Below are positions 10,411 through 18,509 of a stretch of 64,000 nt of DNA, one piece after another (the stretch's first letter is position 1; each line of letters starts with the position of its first letter). The stretch covers positions 1-64,000 of the forward strand of contig NZ_BAYB01000018.1 of assembly GCF_000685035.1 (NCBI RefSeq), given 5' to 3'. The DNA is from Paraburkholderia ferrariae NBRC 106233. Its GTDB lineage: Bacteria; Pseudomonadota; Gammaproteobacteria; Burkholderiales; Burkholderiaceae. A program made the position numbers and the translations under genes. Below the pieces are notes generated by a model. That model saw nothing but the letters and a program-made list of their open reading frames with translations, did not search any database and was not told the origin of the DNA.

Positions 10411-11139
10411 TCAGAGATCGACGCTGTTCGGCAGGATCACCAGATCGCGTATGGTCACGTTGCGCGGCCGCGTAAGCATGAAGAGTACCGCATCGGCCAC
10501 TTCCTTCGGCTGCATCAGGCTGCCCGAGGCCAGCGCCTCCTCCATCTTGGCCTTCGGCCAGTCGTCCAGCAGCGCCGTGACGACGGGCCCCGGCGCCACC
10601 GCCCCCACCCGCACGCCATGCTTCGCCACCTGGCGCCGCGTGGTGTGAACGAAGGCCTGCACGGCGAATTTGGAGGCCGTGTAGATGGGCTCCCACACCA
10701 CCGGTACGAGGCCCGCAATCGAGCTCGTGAAGACGATATCGCCCGAGCGCTGCGCGATCATGTGCGGCAGCACCGCATGCACGGAACGGAACGCCGCGTT
10801 GATGTTGAGGTTCAGCATGCGGTCCCACTCGTCGGGGTTGCCTTCCGCCACCTCGCCGCCGATATAGGCGCCCGCGTTGGCGTGGAAGATGTCGAGGCCG
10901 CCGGCCAGCTTGAGGATCTTCGGCAGCATGCCGGACACCTCCGCGGGCCGCAGCAGATCCAATTCCAGCGCGAACGCGTCGGGCCCCAGTTCGGCACAGC
11001 ACGCTTCGAGCCGCTCCCTGGCGCGGTCGATCAGCACGACCTTCGCACCGTGCGCGACAAGCGTGCGCGCGCATTCGAGACCGATACCCGAAGCCGCACC
11101 CGTGATGGCGGCCACCTTTCCCTTCATGAATTCAGACAT
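10411..11139 (-). CDS. rbtD: ribitol 2-dehydrogenase (SDR family)
   Basis: A 242-residue short-chain dehydrogenase that oxidises ribitol to D-ribulose with NAD. The nucleotide loop is TGAASGIG, the NAG-like motif is HANAGAYIGG, and the catalytic Ser/Tyr/Lys are in SSIAGLVPVVWEPIYTASK. From memory the product closely resembles Klebsiella ribitol dehydrogenase over its full length, including the GPVVTALLDDWPKAKM and VILPNSVDL ends. The start at 11139 is favoured over 11160 because GGAGAG precedes it at good spacing. It sits between the ABC permease and the kinase. Confidence 0.93.
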   Translation of the reverse strand: MSEFMKGKVAAITGAASGIGLECARTLVAHGAKVVLIDRARERLEACCAELGPDAFALELDLLRPAEVSGMLPKILKLAGGLDIFHANAGAYIGGEVAEGNPDEWDRMLNLNINAAFRSVHAVLPHMIAQRSGDIVFTSSIAGLVPVVWEPIYTASKFAVQAFVHTTRRQVAKHGVRVGAVAPGPVVTALLDDWPKAKMEEALASGSLMQPKEVADAVLFMLTRPRNVTIRDLVILPNSVDL

Positions 11140-11176
11140 GAACGACTCTCCAGAATGCATGGATCGATGCGTGGAT

Positions 11177-12436
11177 TTATGCGCGGCCGTGCGTGACGCG
11201 CGAGCGCCGCGCCAGCGAATCGACGATCACGGCAATCGCCAGCACGGCGCCGGTAATCATGAAGCGCAGCGAAGACGACAGGTTCAGAAGCGTGAGGCCG
11301 CTCGCAATCGACTGGATCACGATGATGCCGAGCACCGCCGACCACGCGCTGCCGCGCCCGCCAAAGAGGCTCGTGCCGCCGATCACGGCCGCGGCGATCG
11401 CGTTCAGGTTCACGTCGCCGGTGCCGGCCTGCTGGCTGGCCGAAGCGAGGCGCGCCGCCGTGAGCACGCCGCCGAGCGCGGCGAAGCCCGCGCACAGCAC
11501 GAAGGCGCTCGTGTAGATGCGGCGCACGTTGATGCCGGCGCGGCGCGCGGCTTCGCGGTTGCCGCCCACGGCGTTCATCGAGCGGCCCCAGCGCGTGCGC
11601 GTGAGCGCATAGTCCATGGCGATGGCGAGACCGAGGAAGACGCCGAACATCAGCGGCACGCCGCGTCCGCGGTCGAGGTAGCTCACCACCAGTTCGAGCA
11701 CCACGGTGAGGATCACGCCGCGCGCGAGCAGGAGACTCAACGAAGGCGCCGAAAGGCGGGCCGCCTTGCGGCGTTCGCGGGTGCGCAGGCCGATCAGCAC
11801 GATGGCAAGCCCCGGCAGCAGCGCGAGCAGATGCGAGACGACGGCGGGAATGATCATTAGTTGACCGAAATTCACCATCGTCGAGCCGTAGGGCAGGTTG
11901 ATCGAGCCTTCGCTGCCGAGCACATAAAGCTGCAGGCCGAGAATGGCGAGCAGGCCCGCGAGCGTGGAGACGAAGCTCGGCATGCCGAGCCGGTTCAGCA
12001 GCAGCGCATAGAGCGCGCCGATCGCGCCGCCCACCACGATGGCGGCAGCGATGGCGAGCAGCACCGGCCAGCCTTCGTTGACCCAGAGCGTGCCCACGAG
12101 TGCGGAGGCAAACCCGCTCATCGAGCCCACCGAGAGGTCGATCTCGCCCACCAGCAGCACGCAGACGATGCCGAGCGAAATAACCCCCACCGTCGAGCAG
12201 TCGAACAGCAGGTTCACGAGGTTGTCGGCCGAGAGAAAGATCGGGTTCAGGCTCGTGAACACGGTCCAGATAATGACGAGGCCCACGATCACGGGCAGCG
12301 AACCCAGATCGCCCGAGCGGACCTTGTCCACGAAAGCAGAGAGGCTTTCGCCCACGCCGGCGGCGTGCTTCACGCGGCTATCGCTGCGGTCGAGCAGCGG
12401 GGAAGGCGGCGTGGCGCCATGTGTTTCCTTGCTCAT
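11177..12436 (-). CDS. sugar ABC transporter permease (RbsC/XylH type)
   Basis: A 419-residue inner-membrane permease with about ten hydrophobic segments from residue 45 onward, typical of the ribose/xylose BPD_transp_2 family. The ends AAAVIGGTSLFGGRGS and IIVIQSIASGLTLLNL are diagnostic. A start at 12451 (MKGAIMSK) overlaps the ATPase stop as ATGA; the start at 12436 is preceded by AAAGGGG. Both are plausible. It forms the membrane channel with the upstream ATPase and binding protein, probably for ribitol or a related pentitol. Confidence 0.92.
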   Translation of the reverse strand: MSKETHGATPPSPLLDRSDSRVKHAAGVGESLSAFVDKVRSGDLGSLPVIVGLVIIWTVFTSLNPIFLSADNLVNLLFDCSTVGVISLGIVCVLLVGEIDLSVGSMSGFASALVGTLWVNEGWPVLLAIAAAIVVGGAIGALYALLLNRLGMPSFVSTLAGLLAILGLQLYVLGSEGSINLPYGSTMVNFGQLMIIPAVVSHLLALLPGLAIVLIGLRTRERRKAARLSAPSLSLLLARGVILTVVLELVVSYLDRGRGVPLMFGVFLGLAIAMDYALTRTRWGRSMNAVGGNREAARRAGINVRRIYTSAFVLCAGFAALGGVLTAARLASASQQAGTGDVNLNAIAAAVIGGTSLFGGRGSAWSAVLGIIVIQSIASGLTLLNLSSSLRFMITGAVLAIAVIVDSLARRSRVTHGRA

Positions 12437-12447
12437 GATCGCCCCTT

Positions 12448-13254
12448 TCATTGAACGTCCTGTTGCGCCTCGCGCCGGCCCGCGCGGCGCGACACGGCAT
12501 TTTCGGTCGCGCCGGTGATCGAGGCGACCAGCTCGGCATTGGAGGAATCGGGATAGAAGACGCCGTTGTTGCGGCCAAGGCGCAGCACCACGATGCGGTC
12601 CGCCACGGCGCGCACGTCCTCCATGTTGTGGCTGATCATGATCACCGCGTGGCCGCGGTCGCGCACGCGCTCGATCAGGTTCAGCACTTCGGCGGTCTGC
12701 GCGACACCGAGCGCCGCCGTGGGTTCGTCGAGCATGATCAGCTTGGGGTCGAGCAACAGCGAACGCGCGATCGCCACGGTCTGGCGCTGGCCGCCCGAGA
12801 GCGAGGCGACCACGTCGCGCACGTCGGGAATGCGCGCCGAAAGCTCGTTGAGGAGCGTCCACGCGCGCACTTCCATCTGCACCTCGTCGAGCCGCAGCGG
12901 GCTCAGTTCGCGGCCGAGGAAGATGTTGGCGACCACGTCGAGGTTCTCGCACAGCGCGAGGTCCTGGAACACGGTTGCGATGCCGAGGTCGAGCGCCGTG
13001 GCCGGATCGGACAGCGTCACCGTTTCGCCGCGGAACGTGATCGTGCCCGCGCTCGGCTGGTGCACGCCCGCGAGGATCTTCACGAGCGTCGATTTGCCGG
13101 CGCCGTTGTCGCCGACGAGGGCCACCACTTCGCCTGCGTGCACGTCGAGCTCGATATCGGTGAGGGCCGAAACCGCCCCGAAGTGCTTCGAGATGCCGCG
13201 CAGGCTCAGTACCAGCTCGCCGGGTGCCGCGCGGGATGGGGAGTTTTCAGTCAT
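12448..13254 (-). CDS. sugar ABC transporter ATP-binding protein
   Basis: A 268-residue single-domain ATPase: Walker A GDNGAGKST near residue 44, Q-loop VFQDLAL, signature LSGGQ, Walker B LIMLDEPTA and the switch His in MISHNMEDV. It has one nucleotide-binding domain, like FrcA-type transporters, and not the duplicated RbsA/XylG form, so it presumably acts as a homodimer. The start MTENSPSRAAP at 13254 is used; the longer frame begins in the intergenic region. Its stop overlaps a possible permease start. Confidence 0.92.
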   Translation of the reverse strand: MTENSPSRAAPGELVLSLRGISKHFGAVSALTDIELDVHAGEVVALVGDNGAGKSTLVKILAGVHQPSAGTITFRGETVTLSDPATALDLGIATVFQDLALCENLDVVANIFLGRELSPLRLDEVQMEVRAWTLLNELSARIPDVRDVVASLSGGQRQTVAIARSLLLDPKLIMLDEPTAALGVAQTAEVLNLIERVRDRGHAVIMISHNMEDVRAVADRIVVLRLGRNNGVFYPDSSNAELVASITGATENAVSRRAGRREAQQDVQ

Positions 13255-13327
13255 GGGAGTCACCTGCTGTTTGCTTCCGGAGGGGTCCGGCCGATCTGCG
13301 CCGGACCCCATTCCTCTGCATACCTGA

Positions 13328-14386
13328 TCAGTTCGCGATGCCGAGCGTCTTGCAGCCGTCCGCGTAACGGCCCGTGCACAGGTCCTTCGCGCTCGCGAAG
13401 CCCTTGTCCACCACCTCCGCCTTGATGTTCTTCGCGGTGATCACGGCGGGCTTGAAGAGTTGCGTGGGCGTGTTGAAGAGCGTGATCTCGCCCTTGGGCT
13501 TGTCGCCCGAGAGGAAGGCCACGGCCACCTTCGCCGCCGCGCCGGCCACGATCTCGCTCGGCTTGAGGATGGTGTTGTACTGGTCGCCCGCGATGATGAG
13601 CTGCAGGCCCGCGAGCGTCGCGTCGTTGCCCGTGACGGGCGGCACCGGATTGACGCCGGCCGCCTTGAAGGCGGCGATGGTGCCGCCTGCCGTGCCGTCG
13701 TTGGCGGCCACCACGCCGACGATCTGCGTGCCGAAGCGCGTGATCTGCCCGCTCACCCATTGCTGGGCCTTGGGCGGCGCCCACTCGGGCGTGTCGTACT
13801 CGGCGAGCGTCTTGTAGCCGCTGCCTGCCAGCCCTTCGTGAATGCCCTTCTTGATGAGCCCCGCGGCCGCGTCGGTGGGCGAGCCGTTGACTTCGAGCAC
13901 GCCGCCCTTGCCGGTGGCGACGCCGCTGTCCTTCAGATGCTGCACGAGCGACTGGGCGATGGACTTGCCGATCTCCTCGTTGTCGAACGAGACGTAGTAG
14001 TCGGCCGGCGTGGAGGGCACGGGCCGGTCGTAGGCGATGACCTTGATGCCCTGGCTTTGCGCCATGTGGACGAGCGAAGCGGCGGCGGTGGAATCGACGG
14101 GATCGAGCACGATCACCTTCGCGCCCTGCGCGATCACCGAATTGAACTGTTGCTGCTGCATGGAGGCGTCGGCGTTGGCGTTCTGGTAGAGCACCTTGCA
14201 GCCGGCGCAGAGCTTCGCCATCTCCGCCTTGAAGCCGGGGAAGTCGTGCTGCTCGTAGCGCGTGGAAGCGTGGTCGGGCATCAGAAAAGCGACGGTGCCG
14301 CTGGGCGCGGCCACGGCCGCGGTCGTGCCCGTCAGCGCGACGGCCAGTAAGGCGGCGCCGATCAGGGGGGTCGAGAGTCGGGTCAT
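13328..14386 (-). CDS. periplasmic sugar-binding protein of the ABC transporter
   Basis: A 352-residue periplasmic binding protein of the ribose/xylose (Peripla_BP_4) class. The start at 14386 gives a signal peptide (MTRLSTPLIGAALLAVALTG...VAAP). Typical segments are VAFLMPDHASTRYEQHD at the first strand, VIAYDRPV, YVSFDNEEIG, and VVAANDGTAGG with the hinge. Cys residues in CAGCK and CTGRYADGC may form disulfides. It is the first structural gene after the AraC regulator and would capture ribitol or another pentose/pentitol. Ligand not provable from sequence. Confidence 0.9.
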   Translation of the reverse strand: MTRLSTPLIGAALLAVALTGTTAAVAAPSGTVAFLMPDHASTRYEQHDFPGFKAEMAKLCAGCKVLYQNANADASMQQQQFNSVIAQGAKVIVLDPVDSTAAASLVHMAQSQGIKVIAYDRPVPSTPADYYVSFDNEEIGKSIAQSLVQHLKDSGVATGKGGVLEVNGSPTDAAAGLIKKGIHEGLAGSGYKTLAEYDTPEWAPPKAQQWVSGQITRFGTQIVGVVAANDGTAGGTIAAFKAAGVNPVPPVTGNDATLAGLQLIIAGDQYNTILKPSEIVAGAAAKVAVAFLSGDKPKGEITLFNTPTQLFKPAVITAKNIKAEVVDKGFASAKDLCTGRYADGCKTLGIAN

Positions 14387-14557
14387 CGAGTGTCTCCGTT
14401 GTTGGTCAATGTCGATGCGGTCATGCCATCGTTGCTGCCGTCGCTGCGGCCTTCGGTGCGCTCCTCGCTGCCTTGTAGCGGGGAATCGCGGGTAAAAGCT
14501 GTCCCTCGGCGGCAAGCCCCGGGGCTCGCCGCCGCTGCACAGCCGGAACGGAACGCG

Positions 14558-15589
14558 CTAGCCCGGCGCGTGGGCCGGCGAGGGGGCGGGGGCTACGGGT
14601 GCCTCGCTTGATGCCTCGCTTGATGCCTCGCTTGATGCCTCGATCGGGGCCTCGATCGCCTCGGCGGCGCTCGCCGCGTTGAGCTGCTGCCACGCCCGCC
14701 AGCGCGAAGGCGACATGCCCTTGAGCAGCAAAAACTGGCGGTTGAAATTCGAGAGGTTGCTGAAGCCCACCTGGTAGCAGATTTCGGTAATGCTCAGTTC
14801 GCCCGAAAGCAGCAACTGGCACGCCAGATTGATCCGCAGGCGGTTCACGTACTGCACGAAGGGCACGCCGGTATGGCGGCGGAAGTACCGGGAAAAGGCA
14901 CTCGCGCTTTGCCCCGCCAGTTCGGCCAGCTCCGTCTCGCGCAACTCCTGCGAGAGGTTCTTGCCGATGAAGGTCAGCACGTGATTGATGCGCGTGCCGG
15001 CGTAGCGGGTGGGGTCGGCGCGATACGCCTCGCTCGCGAGTTTCACGGGCTCCGCGCTGCGCACCAGCAGATCGAGCAGCACCATGAACAGCGCAATGCG
15101 GCGCAAGCCCTGCGCGCCCAGCATCTCGCGCATGACCGGCTCGGCCACGGCGCCCGTTCTCGGCGGGAACAGCAAGCCCGAGTGCGAGGCATCGAGCAGC
15201 ACCTCCACGCGCCGGAATTCCGGAAACGCCTCGATCGTGCGCGCAATGAAGCCGGCATCGAACTGCAGCACGAGGCACCGCTCTTCCACACGCTCGCCCT
15301 GCGGCACGCTGCTCACCCAGTTGTGCGGCAGGTTGGGCCCGACCATCACCAGATTGCCGGGCACGAAATTGCCGATGTGGTCGCCCACGAAGTACTTGCC
15401 CGTCGTCGCCGTGATGAGGTGGATCTCGTACTCGGGATGGAAGTGCCAGCGCACCGTGCGATACGGGTAGCCGTGCGACCAGACCTTGAACGACTCGTCG
15501 CGCGGCACGGCGACCAGTTCGAGGTCCGGCTGGTCTATCCTGGGTTGGCGCGCGTCCTTCACCGCCGTCGCGTCCTGTGTGGCCTGCAT
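14558..15589 (-). CDS. AraC-family regulator of the ribitol operon
   Basis: A 343-residue regulator. A cupin-like sensor domain (WHFHPEYEIHLI near residue 48, PGNLVMVGPNLPHNW) is followed by two C-terminal helix-turn-helix motifs: LAELAGQSASAFSRYFRRHTG and ITEICYQVGFSNLSNFNRQF. It lies 171 bases upstream of the binding-protein gene on the same strand and most likely activates the operon. After the HTH domain there is a low-complexity tail (EASSEASSEASSEA) encoded by 12-bp tandem repeats, not part of the family fold. Confidence 0.9.
   Translation of the reverse strand: MQATQDATAVKDARQPRIDQPDLELVAVPRDESFKVWSHGYPYRTVRWHFHPEYEIHLITATTGKYFVGDHIGNFVPGNLVMVGPNLPHNWVSSVPQGERVEERCLVLQFDAGFIARTIEAFPEFRRVEVLLDASHSGLLFPPRTGAVAEPVMREMLGAQGLRRIALFMVLLDLLVRSAEPVKLASEAYRADPTRYAGTRINHVLTFIGKNLSQELRETELAELAGQSASAFSRYFRRHTGVPFVQYVNRLRINLACQLLLSGELSITEICYQVGFSNLSNFNRQFLLLKGMSPSRWRAWQQLNAASAAEAIEAPIEASSEASSEASSEAPVAPAPSPAHAPG
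14598..14650. repeat. 12-bp tandem repeat in the AraC gene tail
   Basis: GCCTCGCTTGAT is repeated three times in a row, followed by a variant GCCTCGATCGGG. Read on the minus strand this encodes the E-A-S-S repeats of the AraC tail. The unit is a multiple of three, so copy-number change would keep the frame. Confidence 0.8.
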
Positions 15590-15912
15590 CTGTCGTCCTC
15601 CTGCGGCGGTCCGTTCTGGTGTTCTGCTTCGTGTCGCGGTCGAGCGCCCGTCATGACTCGAAAATTACCCGGGCCGGCGCGTTCCGGCCACTGAAAATAG
15701 GACCGCAGACTGATACTTTTTTGCATTCGGGTAAGCCCGCATCGTGCCGCAAGCGCCCGATGTCAACTTTTGTGCAAAGCAACAGCCTGCCCGGAATGGG
15801 GCCAAAGCCGCCCGAATCCGTCTCGCGCCAGGCCCATGAAAAAAGGCGCAACGGCCGTCAAACCGTTGCGCCTTCGTATGCGCGAATCTCGTGCCGGTGC
15901 TTCAGGCCGGCA
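15590..15912. other. 323-base gap between the AraC gene and ybdD
   Basis: It must hold the promoter of the AraC gene (minus strand) and it contains the terminator at 15836-15874. No open frame with coding character was found. Confidence 0.5.
15836..15874 (-). terminator. Rho-independent terminator of the cstA-ybdD unit
   Basis: AAGGCGCAACGG (15843-15854) pairs perfectly with CCGTTGCGCCTT (15863-15874) around an 8-base loop. Read on the minus strand the stem is followed by a run of six T, 38 bases past the ybdD stop. Confidence 0.85.
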
Positions 15913-16119
15913 TCAGCAGCATTTGCCCGCGCCCGATCCGTAGCGCGCGTTTTGCCGCTCGCGGAAGAATGCCTCGTAGCTCATGACCGGCCGGTCCGGA
16001 TGCGTCGCGCGCATGTGCGCGACGTACCCTTCGTAGTCCGGCAGGCCGACCATCAGCCGCATGGCCTGGCCCAGATAGCGGCCGGCCGTCTGCACGTTGT
16101 CGCGTAGCCCGGAGAACAT
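15913..16119 (-). CDS. YbdD/YjiX-family small protein
   Basis: A 68-residue protein starting MFSGLRDNVQTAGRYLGQ and containing VGLPDYEGYVAHM, DRPVMSYEAFFRERQNARY and a C-terminal KCC. This pattern matches the YbdD/YjiX (DUF466) family that nearly always follows cstA/btsT-type transporter genes. It starts 20 bases after the cstA stop and shares its terminator, so the two are cotranscribed. Function unproven; a role in transporter activity or assembly is the usual suggestion. Confidence 0.9.
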   Translation of the reverse strand: MFSGLRDNVQTAGRYLGQAMRLMVGLPDYEGYVAHMRATHPDRPVMSYEAFFRERQNARYGSGAGKCC

Positions 16120-16139
16120 GGTGTGCCTCGCTTGCGGTT

Positions 16140-18227
16140 TCAGTGCGCGCCGCCAGCGCGGCCCGCCATGCCGCCGGCCGGCATCGGCTGATACGGCGTT
16201 TCCTGCGTGGTGGGGCGGTCGGCACGGCGTGCGCGGGCAATCGCGATCAGCCCGTACACGACGATGCTGACCACCACGAAGATGAAGAGGCCCGAAAGCG
16301 CGGCATCCACGTAGTCGTTGAAGATCATGCGCTGCATCTGCTCGACCGACTTCGCGGGCGCCACGATCCTGCCGTCCGCGAGCGCGGCCGAAAGCTTCTG
16401 CGCGTGCGCGACGAAACTCACCTTCGGGCTGCTGTCGAAAATCTTCTGCCAGCCGGCCGTGAGCGTGCAGATCAGGAGCCAGAGCGTGGGCGCGGCCGTG
16501 ACCCAGGCGAACTTCTCGCGCTTCATCTTGAACAGCACCACGGTAGCGAGCATCAGCGCAATACCGGCCAGCATCTGGTTCGAGATGCCGAAGAGCGGCC
16601 ACAGCGTATTGATGCCGCCGAGCGGATCGACCACGCCCTGGTACAGGAAGTAGCCCCAGGCGGCCACGCACAGCGCCGTGGCGATCAGGTTCGCGGGCAG
16701 CGACTCGGTGCGCTTGAGCGACGGATGGAAGGTGCCCAGCAGGTCCTGCAGCATGAAGCGGCCCGCGCGCGTGCCGGCATCGACCGCCGTGAGAATGAAG
16801 AGCGCTTCGAAGAGGATGGCGAAGTGATACCAGAAGGCCATCATGGCCTGGCCGCCGATCACCTGGTGCAGGATCTGCGCCATACCCACCGCCAGCGTCG
16901 GGGCGCCGCCCGCGCGCGCCACGATGGTCGTTTCGCCGACGGCCTTCGCCGTCTGCGTGAGCATGTCCGGCGTGAGCGCGAAGCCCCACTGGCCGACGGT
17001 GTGCGCCACCGCATCGGGCGTCGTGCCGAGTACGGCGAGCGGCGCGTTCATCGCGAAGTACACGCCCGGCTCGATCACCGAAGCGGCCACGAGCGCCATG
17101 ATCGCAACGAACGATTCCATCAGCATCGCGCCGTAGCCGATGAAGCGCGCGTTGGTTTCGTTGTCGAGCAGCTTGGGCGTGGTGCCCGAGGAGATCAGCG
17201 CATGGAAGCCCGAGACCGAGCCGCACGCGATGGTGATGAAGAGGAACGGGAACAGGTTGCCCGACCACACCGGCCCGCTGCCGTCGATGAAGCGCGTGAA
17301 CGCGGGCATCTTGAGTTCCGGCGCGACGATCAGGATGCCGATGGCGAGCGCGAGGATCGTGCCGATCTTCAGGAACGTGGAGAGGTAGTCGCGCGGCGCG
17401 AGCAGGAGCCACACCGGCAGCACCGAAGCGACGAAGCCGTAGCCGATCAGGATCCAGGTGAGCTGCGTGCCCGTGAACGTGAACATCGCGGCGAGCGTGG
17501 GCGAATCGTGCACGTGCTGGCCGAACGCGATGGAGGCCATCAGCAGCACGAAGCCGATGATCGAGATTTCGCCGATCCGGCCCGGCCGGATGAAGCGCAC
17601 GTAGAGGCCCATGAAGATCGCGATGGGAATGGTCGCGGCCACCGTGAACGTGCCCCACGGCGAGTTCGTGAGCGCCTTCACCACGATCAGCGCGAGCACC
17701 GCGAGAATGATGATCATGATGAGGAAGGTGCCGAAGAGGGCGATCACGCCGGGCACCGGCCCGAGCTCCATCTTCACGAGGTCGCCGAGCGAGCGGCCGT
17801 CGCGGCGCGTGGAGAGGAACAGCACCACGAAGTCCTGCACGGCGCCCGCGAACACCACGCCCGCGAGTATCCACAGCATGCCGGGCATGTAGCCCATCTG
17901 CGCGGCCAGCACCGGGCCCACCAGCGGACCCGCGCCCGCGATCGCCGCGAAGTGGTGGCCGAACAGCACGTACTTGTTGGTGGGCACGTAGTCGAGCCCG
18001 TCGTTGTGGCGCACGGCCGGCGTCATGCGCAGGCCGTCGAGCTGCAGCACGGCACTGGCGATGAAGCGGCTGTAGAAGCGGTAAGCGATGAGATAGACGC
18101 AGATCGCGCAGACCACGATCCACAGTGCGCTGATGCGCTCGCCGTGCGCGAGCGCGATGGTGCCGAACGCGAACGCGCCCAATAGCGCGACCAGCGTCCA
18201 GACGACGAAACGGGATGTCCGACTCAT
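16140..18227 (-). CDS. cstA: CstA-family carbon starvation/pyruvate-peptide transporter
   Basis: A 695-residue inner-membrane protein with many hydrophobic segments. Family landmarks include DGLDYVPTNKYVLFGHHFAAIAGAGPLVGP near residues 76-106, CGSVSGFHALISSGTTPK, and GISNQMLAGIALML. CstA/BtsT proteins import pyruvate and in some cases peptides. A roughly 70-residue periplasmic or cytoplasmic loop lies before the last segment, and the tail is Gly-rich. It is transcribed divergently from a sensor kinase/response regulator pair that probably controls it, with inverted CTACGTAA sites between them. Confidence 0.93.
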   Translation of the reverse strand: MSRTSRFVVWTLVALLGAFAFGTIALAHGERISALWIVVCAICVYLIAYRFYSRFIASAVLQLDGLRMTPAVRHNDGLDYVPTNKYVLFGHHFAAIAGAGPLVGPVLAAQMGYMPGMLWILAGVVFAGAVQDFVVLFLSTRRDGRSLGDLVKMELGPVPGVIALFGTFLIMIIILAVLALIVVKALTNSPWGTFTVAATIPIAIFMGLYVRFIRPGRIGEISIIGFVLLMASIAFGQHVHDSPTLAAMFTFTGTQLTWILIGYGFVASVLPVWLLLAPRDYLSTFLKIGTILALAIGILIVAPELKMPAFTRFIDGSGPVWSGNLFPFLFITIACGSVSGFHALISSGTTPKLLDNETNARFIGYGAMLMESFVAIMALVAASVIEPGVYFAMNAPLAVLGTTPDAVAHTVGQWGFALTPDMLTQTAKAVGETTIVARAGGAPTLAVGMAQILHQVIGGQAMMAFWYHFAILFEALFILTAVDAGTRAGRFMLQDLLGTFHPSLKRTESLPANLIATALCVAAWGYFLYQGVVDPLGGINTLWPLFGISNQMLAGIALMLATVVLFKMKREKFAWVTAAPTLWLLICTLTAGWQKIFDSSPKVSFVAHAQKLSAALADGRIVAPAKSVEQMQRMIFNDYVDAALSGLFIFVVVSIVVYGLIAIARARRADRPTTQETPYQPMPAGGMAGRAGGAH

Positions 18228-18389
18228 GGCGTCTCCATTTATGTTTTTGGATTGACCCGGCTATCGGAACCGGGCCCGGTGCGCCGGCCTCCCGGTGAGC
18301 GAGGAGGCGTGCGGCGCGGCGCATGGTCGAGGTGGCCATGCCATGGGCGTGTAGTATTCGCTTTCGCCCTACCTGCCACAAGCGCACAA

Positions 18390-18420
18390 CTACGTAAGTA
18401 CGCTACGTGGAATTACGTAG
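18390..18420. promoter_or_regulatory. inverted CTACGTAA sites, probable response-regulator operator
   Basis: CTACGTAA (18390-18397) and its exact inverse TTACGTAG (18413-18420) flank a third core CTACGT (18403-18408). They lie between cstA and the kinase gene, upstream of both. The LuxR-type response regulator encoded at 19997 is the natural candidate to bind here. Binding is inferred. Confidence 0.65.
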
Positions 18421-18509
18421 GGCGGCTGCGCCCTGGCCTCGCTGGATGAACGCCCGGCATGGCCCCGCGCGCACGGTTATCCTTGCTCACCCAGCGTTCG
18501 ATCGTCGCC

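Noticed and set aside
8776..11196. 806-codon plus-strand frame across the ribitol kinase and dehydrogenase
   Set aside because: Antisense shadow spanning two well-supported minus-strand genes.
16143..18185. 680-codon plus-strand frame opposite cstA
   Set aside because: Antisense shadow; no signal, domain or ribosome site.
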